The position numbers and the translations under genes were made by a program. Shown here in pieces: positions 56,327-64,000 of a stretch of DNA of 64,000 nt; position 1 is the stretch's first letter, and each line of letters opens with the position of its first letter. Under the pieces are notes generated by a model. The model worked only from the letters and a program-made list of their open reading frames with translations, was not told where the DNA came from and searched no databases. Where the stretch lies: NCBI RefSeq assembly GCF_016545825.1, contig NC_052613.1:35600844-35664843 (forward strand). Direction: 5' to 3'. Origin of the DNA: Eucalyptus grandis (taxonomy: Eukaryota > Streptophyta > Magnoliopsida > Myrtales > Myrtaceae).

Positions 56327-58765
56327 ATGAGAAACTCGTCATTTCTCCTTGCGCTTGTTCTCTCAATCCTTCACTTGTCTTCTCAACCTTCCTCTGCGAC
56401 TCGCACTACTTTGAGAAGAGGCGACTCTCTCTCCGTTGATAACCCAGATGACATCCTCATCTCAAAATCTGGTGTCTTCTCCGCCGGTTTTTACCCCGTC
56501 GGCAAGAACGCTTACTGCTTTGCCATCTGGTTCAGCCATCCACCATGCAGCGGCCAGAATTGCACCATAGTTTGGATGGCAAACCGTGATGAACCCGTCA
56601 ACGGGAGGTACTCTAAGCTTTCCGTTAAAAAGAACGGTGATCTCGTGCTAACCGACGCCAGCCACGGTGTTGTTTTGGCCATTTATACAGCCTTACGCTC
56701 GAGGTCAAAAACACCGGTTCATCAGTTACAACTCCTAGAATCTGGTAATCTTGTTCTTCGTGACAGAGAAGGCAAGGTCCTGCTCTGGCAAAGCTTCAAC
56801 TACCCAACCGACGTGCTCCTCCCTGGACAAACCCTGACCAGGAACTCACCACTTGTTTCCTCTCGGAGCAACGGCAACTTCTCTTCTGGCTATTACCAGT
56901 TATACTTCGACAACGACAACGTCCTTCGTCTCCTCTTCAATGGACCTTTGATCTCAAGCGTATACTGGCCAGACCCGACCCATGTGAGTTGGGAAGTTGG
57001 AAGAACAACCTACAACGATAGTAGAGTTGCAGTGCTCGATCCCCTGGGGAAGTTCACTTCATCTGACAATCTGACGTTCCTGACGTCGGATTTTGGCAAG
57101 AAAACACAACGTATGTTAAAGGTGGATCACGATGGTAATGTAAGGGTCTATAGTAGAGACAAAGATGAGAAGTGGGTTGTAACACGGCAAGGCTTATCTG
57201 AGTCATGTGCTGTTCATGGGATTTGTGGACGGAATAGTGTTTGCAGGTACAGCCCGAGGGAGGGAAGGAGTTGCTCTTGCCTTCCTGGATATGTGTGGAA
57301 TAATGACACTGATTGGACTCAGGGATGTGCGCCCAAATTCGAGAGCTTCTGCAACAAGGGTTCTGATGCTCATGTCGATTTCCTGCGTTTGCCTCACCAT
57401 GATTTCTTTGGATATGATAAGGACTATACTCCAAACACTACCCTGGCGTCGTGCAAGAAAATGTGCGCAGATATTTGCAATTGTAAAGGCTTTCAATACA
57501 AATTCAACGGGGAAAAAGGGAGCTTCGACTGTTTCCCCAAGATACTGCTGTTAAATGGATATAATTCGTTCTCATTTAGTGGGAGCATCTATTTGAAACT
57601 ACCAAAAGCTAATCTCTCTTCTTATCAAATACCCACCAAAGGATTCGACCCACTGCCCTGTCCCCCAAAAGCTCAAGAAGTTGTCCTGCAGAGGACTTAT
57701 CTGAAGAGCCACCACAATTCGACACTTGAGATCTTGCTCATTTTTGCTACGGCGCTGGCTGGAGTGGAAATTGTTGTAGTCTTCCTCACATGGTCCTTTT
57801 TGATCAGGACTGATCCTGACAAACGTGGAGGTCATGCAAACGGATATCGTCTTGCCGGGACAGGATTTACAAGGTTCACATATGCCGAGCTAAAGATAGC
57901 GACCAGGAACTTTAACAAAGAGATTGGAAGAGGAAGTGGGGGGATTGTGTACAAGGGTGTCTTGCCAGATCACGGCGAAGCAGCGGTCAAGCTGCTAAAC
58001 GAGGCGAATCAAGGAGAAGATGAGTTCCTGGCTGAAGTGAGAACGATTGGGAATCTCAATCACATGAACCTGATTGCGATGTGGGGTTACTGCATGGAGG
58101 GAAGGCACAAGCTCTTGGTTTATGAGTTCATGAATCACGGTTCCTTGGCAGAAAACCTTTCTTCCGATCAACTAGACTGGAAGAAGAGGTATGAGATCGC
58201 GGTGGGATCAGCCAAGGGGCTTGCTTATCTTCACGAGGAGTGCTTGGAATGGGTTCTCCATTGCGACGTGAAGCCACAGAACATACTCCTCGATTCCGAT
58301 TACCAACCAAAGGTGGCCGATTTTGGGCTCTCTAAGCTACTTAATAGAGAGGGCCTTAAGAATACAAGTTTCTCAAGAATCAGAGGAACGAGGGGTTACA
58401 TGGCTCCCGAATGGGTTTACAATATGCCAATCACCTCCAAAGTGGATGTGTACAGCTATGGAATCGTTTTGTTGGAGATGCTAACAGGAGGAAACCCGAT
58501 TGCAGGCCATGCCATCCGCGGAGAAATAAAAGGCAACAACAAAACGTTGACTTCTTGGGTGAGAGAGAAGATGAAACCAAGAGTGCCCATGGAGACATGG
58601 ATAAGGGAAATTGTGGATCCGACCGTAAAGGGACCTTACGACATCAAGAAGATGGAAGTTTTGGTTGCGGTGGCGCTTCAATGTGTGGAGGAGGACAGAG
58701 ATGTGAGACCCACCATGAGCCAGGTGGTTGAGATGCTTCTGCGCCATGAAAGTGAGGATCTGTAA
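56327..58765 (+). CDS. G-type lectin S-receptor-like Ser/Thr protein kinase (ZmPK1-like)
   Basis: Cell-surface receptor kinase of 812 residues, one exon, intact. ATG 56327 begins a signal peptide (MRNSSFLLALVLSILHLSS, cleavage ~25). The bulb-type lectin domain spans ~30-150 (AIWFSHPP, VWMANRDEPV, LLESGNLVLRD, WQSFNYPTDVLLPGQ). An EGF-like segment with SCAVHGICGRNSVC lies at ~292-335 and a PAN-type region at ~340-425. The transmembrane helix (ILLIFATALAGVEIVVVFL) is at ~468-490. The kinase has the glycine loop IGRGSGGIVYKG (533-544), AAVKLL, HCDVKPQN (645-652), DFG (665-667) and APEW. HCD in place of HRD makes it a non-RD kinase, the class often found in innate-immunity receptors. Ligand unknown. 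Confidence 0.93.
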   Translation: MRNSSFLLALVLSILHLSSQPSSATRTTLRRGDSLSVDNPDDILISKSGVFSAGFYPVGKNAYCFAIWFSHPPCSGQNCTIVWMANRDEPVNGRYSKLSVKKNGDLVLTDASHGVVLAIYTALRSRSKTPVHQLQLLESGNLVLRDREGKVLLWQSFNYPTDVLLPGQTLTRNSPLVSSRSNGNFSSGYYQLYFDNDNVLRLLFNGPLISSVYWPDPTHVSWEVGRTTYNDSRVAVLDPLGKFTSSDNLTFLTSDFGKKTQRMLKVDHDGNVRVYSRDKDEKWVVTRQGLSESCAVHGICGRNSVCRYSPREGRSCSCLPGYVWNNDTDWTQGCAPKFESFCNKGSDAHVDFLRLPHHDFFGYDKDYTPNTTLASCKKMCADICNCKGFQYKFNGEKGSFDCFPKILLLNGYNSFSFSGSIYLKLPKANLSSYQIPTKGFDPLPCPPKAQEVVLQRTYLKSHHNSTLEILLIFATALAGVEIVVVFLTWSFLIRTDPDKRGGHANGYRLAGTGFTRFTYAELKIATRNFNKEIGRGSGGIVYKGVLPDHGEAAVKLLNEANQGEDEFLAEVRTIGNLNHMNLIAMWGYCMEGRHKLLVYEFMNHGSLAENLSSDQLDWKKRYEIAVGSAKGLAYLHEECLEWVLHCDVKPQNILLDSDYQPKVADFGLSKLLNREGLKNTSFSRIRGTRGYMAPEWVYNMPITSKVDVYSYGIVLLEMLTGGNPIAGHAIRGEIKGNNKTLTSWVREKMKPRVPMETWIREIVDPTVKGPYDIKKMEVLVAVALQCVEEDRDVRPTMSQVVEMLLRHESEDL

Positions 58766-59874
58766 TCAGATACAAGCATAACTACTCGGGTTCCAACTCT
58801 AAATAATTGGACAGTGGCAAAGGTAATAGTCTTTGGATATACAAACCTAGGAAATGTAAGTGTTTAGGAATAAGTCCCTGTTTATCTCTGTTTTATCTTC
58901 TTGGAATTCTATGAAAGATCATTTAGCATGATAGTTCCCTTATCACTCAGCAACAAGAACGCTATTGCTCCTTTTGTGGAATGTTCACCTTTGGTTCCTA
59001 TGATCCAGTCTTATGAATCCACGGTTGATCTGACGTGGTTTAAATCGGTATACATAGAGGTGCCTTAGGCTCACGAGATGGTACACTTCTTCTTAATAAC
59101 AAATCATTGACTAGATAAAATAGTTACAATTTATAATCTCCTTTCCAAACATTAACTTTTGAACATAACTATCGCCATACACTTCTCATTCTTTTCGGCC
59201 GTGCTTTGCTATGAGCTAGTCTAACACCTAAACCGAAGCAATTCACTTGGGTTAGGGAACTTGACATTAATCTTGAGAGGTCAAGCCATCAAAAAATAGT
59301 TGAAATTGTTGACACCAAAGTTGATTTGGTCTTTGATACGCACGTGCTTGGCAGTTGGCATGAGAATGAGAAATATGTGGCATATGAGCAGGGATAAGCA
59401 GCAATCACGCGTAAGAAATGGGATAACTTTTGTGCCTCGACTACTTTGAGTTATGCTCTTTAAAAGCTGCGTTATTATGTGGAAATAAAGTGATAACTCT
59501 AACGAGATAAAAAAAAATGAATAATCCGTCAACTCAGTTTAAATAAATTATTTGAGTTTCTATTGCTGTTTACTTGAATTAAGAATTTTCCACTTCTTCC
59601 GTGCATAGCACGGGCCAGATTACTGTACATACAGGGTAATCTTAACATATCATTTTGAGAATATACACACTACATATTGTACTTGCAAGGCACTGAGGAA
59701 AAATCAAACAGAGAGAAAGTTCACGAGCCTCATGGGTAGGAGAAAGAACAACACACTCCGATGCTACAGACAAAGCGTATAAGAGTGGTTTATTTTGAAA
59801 AATGACTTTGTATTCTATCATTCCTCATATATATATAAACATCTCAGTATAAGCCAGTCCTCAACTGGAACGCC
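58766..59874. other. Interval between the receptor kinase and its pseudogene
   Basis: No coding region is found. A TATA-like run (CATATATATATAAAC, 59826-59840) lies ~35 bases before the pseudogene start codon region and is absent from the same place before the intact gene. Confidence 0.45.
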
Positions 59875-60478
59875 ATGAGAAACTTGTCATTCCTCCTTGC
59901 GCTTGTTCTCTCAATCATTCACTTGTCTTCTCAACATTCCTCTGCAACTCGCGCCACTTTGCGCATTGGCAACTCTCACTCCATTGCCAATCCAGACAAC
60001 ATCCTCATCTCAAAGTCCAGCGTCTTCACCGTAGGCTTTTATCCCATCGGCAAGAACGCTTACTGCTTTGCCATATGGTACAGCAATCCACCGTGCAGTG
60101 GCCAGAATTGCACCGTAGTTTGGATGGCAAATTGCGATGAACCTATCAATGGGAGACACTCTTAAGCTTTTGGTTTAAAAGAATGGCGATCTTGTGCTAA
60201 CCGACGCCAAGGACGCTATTGTTTGGGCAACAGATACAGCCTCACTCTTATGGTCAAAGACACCAGTTCGTCAGTTACAGCTCCTAGACTTTGGTAATCT
60301 TGTTCTTAGTGACAGAGAAGGCAAGGTCCCGTTGCGGCAAAGGAGGAGGAGGACACCAGTTCGTCAGTTACAGCTCCTAGACTTTGGTAATCTTGTTCTT
60401 AGTGACAGAGAAGGCAAGGTCCCGTTGTGGCAAAGGAGGAGGAGGAGGAGGAGATGGTTCAATAGGCTTTGCCAGGTT
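59875..60478 (+). pseudogene. Truncated tandem copy of the lectin receptor kinase
   Basis: ATG 59875 begins MRNLSFLLALVLSIIHLSSQ and follows the intact gene through the lectin domain (SKSSVFTVGFYPIGKNAYCF, VVWMANCDEPINGRHS). Then one extra T shifts the frame to a stop at 60163-60165. In the original frame an AAA-to-TAA change gives a further stop just beyond. The lectin sequence resumes (GDLVLTDAKDAIVWATD, LLDFGNLVLSDREGKVPL). A 93-base stretch is present twice in tandem (60259-60351, 60352-60444), followed by a GGA run. No PAN, membrane or kinase part follows. Confidence 0.9.
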
Positions 60479-62756
60479 TGATGGTTCAATAAACTTCGCC
60501 GATTCTTGGCGATCAACAACCACCCATCTGCATGCTGTCATATGTATTTATCCCCCATGTCCTCCAATTTTCCAGATTTTGCGAAAATGACCCCAAATTA
60601 TGTGAAATTACAAAAATGCCTCTAATTAGGCCTTAATCACAAATTTGATCCGAATCGATGATTTCGGCATATCTTCACCATCCGAATAATCACGTCTGAT
60701 TTTCAAGATTGCTTAACCCTTAAGCAAATTAGTTAGGCTTTGAGATCAAATCTTAGCCACCGAATCGAACCGACGGCTAGGATTCGATCTTGGGGATGGT
60801 ATATATATCATTACCCCTCCAAAACTTAAAGGGCTCATTTTTTTCTGAAAATACAAATCTGAAGACAGAAAAACCTCTCAAAACCCCTCTCTCCCTCTCA
60901 TTCCCGCTCACTCTCCCCCGGCTCCCCCTCGTCGCCAATTGCCACACACCAGCGGTTTTCCAATGCCGTGCCTAGTCCCCCAGCGTCCCCCAGCTCTTTG
61001 TCGACCTGTTGGTGGTCGATGCCCCCTCCGGCAGCCACTCAATCCCCCCGTCCGACGCCTCCTCTTTCGTGGCGTCAAAGACCAGGATGAACGCCAGTGA
61101 TTGTAACCGCGAGAACCACGACTAATTCTGGTTACCAGCGACGGTTCCTTAGCATTCCAATCACCTCACTAAAATCCCCTGGTGTGTCCACGACGTCTTG
61201 GTGGTCGGAGGTTGATCAAACAACCACCGATCCACCAGCAAATGGCCAATCCTCCTCCAAGATTCAAACCCGACCTGATCCGTGCCCAGTGCCCAAACCG
61301 GAGTCCTCCGGCACCAGTCCAACCCCCTCTGGTGACCACAACCTCTCTCGGACCTTCCTCAAATTCTCTAGTTGCTGTTACAACTTGGTGATAGTTCGCG
61401 GAAGTTTAAATTGCAAAATAAATTGCACAAAAGTAACTCTTAAGTCTTGAGATCGATAAAGCGAGGTCTCGCCAAGAGACCGGGGTGGAGCTTGCCCTAG
61501 GGTTTCTATTTCTGCAAATCACAGGATGTTTAGAATGTTAGAAAAGCTTTTATGATAGTTTTGAATGAGTTTGAATGGCTTGATTGTGCTTGATTGATTG
61601 AATGAGCCTATTCCGCATTTTTCGGATGTTTGGATGACCGATCTGAGAAACTACTTGATATCAGCTTGTAAACATGCTTTTTTGTAATCAATGTCTTCAT
61701 GAAAGTCGAAAATTATTTGAATATCTTTCCAGCAAGCCATAGAATACCCTGAATAAACCTCATTTGATCTTATTTTCGCATCCTCAAAATCGTGTCTAGA
61801 ATCTACTAAATGTTTTATTATTCTGTTGGGTGGTTGCGGTCTACACTGTTTGTCTTTTTTTCTGAATTTTATGCTCAGATTTTGAGGTTGATATCTCATG
61901 AAATTTGCTTGAAATTTTTTTGGTCACGACGTATATTTTTCCAATTTTTTTGGAGTAGATTTAACTAGGGAAATCCCCAAAAAATCGTCCTCTGTTTGCT
62001 CTTATCTGACCAACCCCTGCCCTTTCCATGATTTCTGGAAAATTATGTGTTGTAAATCGGGAATGCATCCTTCATGAAGTTTACTCAAGACGTCTAGGTT
62101 ATGACATATGAACTTTCCAAAAAAATAGGGACATCTGATAGGGTAAATTGCTCAAAGAGCATGATACATCGGTTCTGTGCCCTTATGACTTGCATTATTT
62201 TTCAATTTCCTCCTGATTTTTGTGAACCTTATTAGACTAAAGTTCCTTCATGAGAAACAATCCATGAGTTTTTTTCTGTATGCATGAATTTTCCTGGGAT
62301 TTTTTTATGACATTACGATAGTGATAACCATTCACGATTCAGAAAATGCAGCGTGTTTTGGACTGGTGCATATCTCTTTATAAGTATCTTCAATTGAGCT
62401 CCTTAAGGGCAAAATTAAGGTGAGAGTCTTTCCAGACATATTTAGAAAACTTCATAAGCTTCGTAATGATATATTATTCATTCCAATCAATGATCGTTTG
62501 ACCCATGAATGCACATTGCGAATTTTCTGCCATTCTTAGTCTATTTTAAACATGCTTGCATTAGATGGTATTAGTCTACCTATTGACGTTCATAAATTTG
62601 TATGATTCTTTGTGCATTGATTTATGGTTTAGTATCTTAATCACTATCATCCATTGCACTCAGCCCTACATCGTGATAAAATATCGTAGTTTTCAAGTAT
62701 CATTTAGATGGTTTAGCAAGCCTATTTTCATTCATCATGTCGTGCCATGCTTATTG
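60479..62756. other. Interval without recognised genes; possible transposon-derived sequence
   Basis: A TATA-like GGTATATATATC at ~60797 is followed by a CT-rich stretch (60880-61000) and an open frame at 61097-61450 rich in Ser, Thr and Pro with no recognisable domain. The arrangement recalls an LTR or gene leader, but no partner repeat is seen in the window. From 61500 to 62756 I see nothing. Confidence 0.35.
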
Positions 62757-62799
62757 TTTTTTTTTTTTTTTTTGTGGTCGGAATGCGATATCTATTCAT

Positions 62800-63345
62800 T
62801 TACTTAGATAAGTTCAGAGCAATTACATCAAAAGCATCGGCACATAATAAATCGATTGGGGCTATCAGGGGGTTGGTTACCCAATTTCTAGGGAGATAAT
62901 CCTCTCTTTGGGCTCTCGCTAGCCAATCTGCAGGCCTATTGGACTCTCTACTGTAGTGGGCCAAAGAAAGGCCCGAGAAGTCTTTTAATTTTTCTCTGAT
63001 CCGGTCCACCAGCGCTGCCACTTCCCAGCTTGGTTCTGTCGCGTCTTTAACAACTTGCACAAGCAGCAAGCAGTCAGAATGTACCTGAAGGGTTCGGTTA
63101 GATTTGTTGGAGAGGAAGTCGAGGGTTTCCAAGAGAGCTAAGGCTTCCGCTTGTTCCGCCAAGGATGCAGCCACCAACTTGGAGAAGCCGTCGACTAGGC
63201 GGCCCCAAGAATCTCGACAGATGCAAGCAATGGCACCCCTGTGCTCGACTGCACCTCTGTTCTCCTCCAAATTTGGTGTCGCACCTTCGTTCCAAACAAG
63301 GTGCACCCACTTTCTCTGGTTCATTTCTTGTCGCTGGCCCTCCAA
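62800..63345 (-). pseudogene. LINE RNase H domain (RVT_3 type)
   Basis: The minus-strand frame reads GAIACICRDSWGRLVDGFSK, EQAEALALLETLDFL, LQVHSDCLLLVQVV and YSRESNRPADWLARA, giving the E, D and D catalytic landmarks of plant LINE RNase H. The usual N-terminal acidic residue region is missing. The frame starts NQRKWVHLVWNEGATPN, which marks the joint with other LINE sequence. It ends 26 bases before the poly(A) tail. Confidence 0.85.
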
Positions 63346-63501
63346 TGAATCGCATTATGGATAGTATAGGCCCTTCATTAGTTGACTTAGAAGGGAATTA
63401 GGTTGCTGAGAATTGCGCCACGCTTGCTTTCCTAGCATTGCCTTCTTGAAAGCTAGGAAGTCTTTAAAGCCAGACCTCCCTCGTCCTTCCTAAGTTTCAA
63501 A

Positions 63502-64000
63502 TTATCCCATTTTTTTCCAATGAATCCCAGCAGCTTTGTTACCATTCCTCCACCAGAAATTTGCAATTTTCTTCTCAATAGCTTTACATATTGACACAGG
63601 GATTTTAAAAATGGACATTGCATATTGCGGAATAGCCCGCATCACTGATTTAATCAATATCTCATTGCCTGTTTTCGACAACAAGTTGTCCTTCCAACTC
63701 TCCAACTTCATATGAACTCTGCCAAGAATCCAAGCAAAGATGTCTTTTTTGGAGCCTCCCCAATCCAAGGGGATACCTAAGTACTTCCCTGTTTTTGCTA
63801 TTTCTAGCACTCTTAGCTCTTCAACCATATTTCTTCTCAGATTCATTAGATAGCTCTTGCTGAAATAGATGCTTGATTTGTTAAGATTAATAGCCTGTCC
63901 TGTTGCAAAGCAATATTGATGTAGAATAACTGCCAAATTCTGACATTCCAATACCGTGCCATTAAGAAAGAATATATAGAGTCATCCACAAATAGCAAGT
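63502..64000 (-). pseudogene. LINE reverse transcriptase C-terminal part
   Basis: At the window edge the minus strand reads LLFVDDS (FVDD at ~63981-63992), the RT catalytic motif. A one-base loss follows, and then the frame from 63951 reads CQNLAVILHQYCFATGQAIN, KTGKYLGIPLDWGGSKKDIF, WKDNLLSKTGNEILIKSVM, AIPQYAMSIFKIP and IEKKIANFWWRNG. This is the thumb and end of a plant LINE RT. Beyond 63502 the usual WDNLKLRKDEGGL and AMLGKQAWRNSQQPNSLLS follow in other frames. Confidence 0.88.

Larger units (their letters stand above)
62757..64000 (-). mobile_element. 3' part of a LINE (non-LTR) retrotransposon
   Basis: On the minus strand the order is RT, RNase H, poly(A). The T run at 62757-62774 on the plus strand is the poly(A) tail, placing the 3' end there. 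The 5' part continues beyond the window. The coding region is broken by frame changes and an internal deletion between RT and RNase H. Confidence 0.85.

Noticed and set aside
61097..61450. 117-codon frame
   Set aside because: Ser/Thr/Pro-rich with no domain or homologous pattern that I know. Kept only as a remark.

Overview
The window is nuclear DNA of a flowering plant, almost certainly a eudicot. The evidence is plant-specific resistance-gene families (two CC-NBS-LRR genes and a G-type lectin receptor kinase), GT-AG introns, Copia, Tat-like and LINE retroelements, MITEs and a 100-base assembly gap. The mix of RPP13-like, At4g27190-like and ZmPK1-like genes would fit a woody eudicot such as a Myrtales tree. 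That lineage guess is an impression, not a result.

Layout. (1) 1-7400: an RPP13-like CC-NBS-LRR gene (1717-5460) whose last ~145 residues are thrown out of frame by an apparent one-base loss just before the stop. (2) 7400-37620: a gene-free tandem duplication. Unit A is 7400-8680 plus 30315-32690; unit B is 32700-37620. Unit A is split by a three-member retrotransposon nest with perfect target-site duplications. Copia A (8681-30309, TSD GATAT) carries Copia B on the minus strand (13123-18686, TSD GATTA). It also carries a long-LTR, protein-less element C (18834-29763, TSD GACAC) with a ~34-copy 43-bp minisatellite. Copia B has lost most of its own genes and instead holds pieces of host genes: an O-fucosyltransferase N-terminus, a cullin-3-like first exon and an unidentified coding-like stretch, all in the element's own orientation. 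This is the most unusual structure in the window. (3) 37620-40878: no gene, one MITE. (4) 40879-54272: an At4g27190/RPS2-type CC-NBS-LRR gene in at least five exons, all joined in phase 0. Its 3' part is eroding: exon 4 breaks into another frame with stops, and exon 5 runs into the gap. Its 4.8-kb fourth intron is packed with a Mutator-like foldback element, an AT-rich diverged repeat, a short TRIM-like element and another inverted-repeat element. (5) 54373-56326: a ~360-bp direct duplication abutting the gap. (6) 56327-60480: an intact G-type lectin receptor kinase followed by a 5'-end pseudogene copy. (7) 60480-62756: no recognised gene. (8) 62757-64000: the 3' part of a minus-strand LINE.

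Function. The three host loci are immune-receptor types: two intracellular NLRs and one cell-surface receptor kinase. All show birth-and-death signs (frameshift, eroded exons, tandem pseudogene). Divergence between LTR pairs gives the insertion order: A (6 differences in 219 bp) and B (about 15 in 646 bp) are similar in age, and C is younger (very few substitutions outside the GC-rich half).
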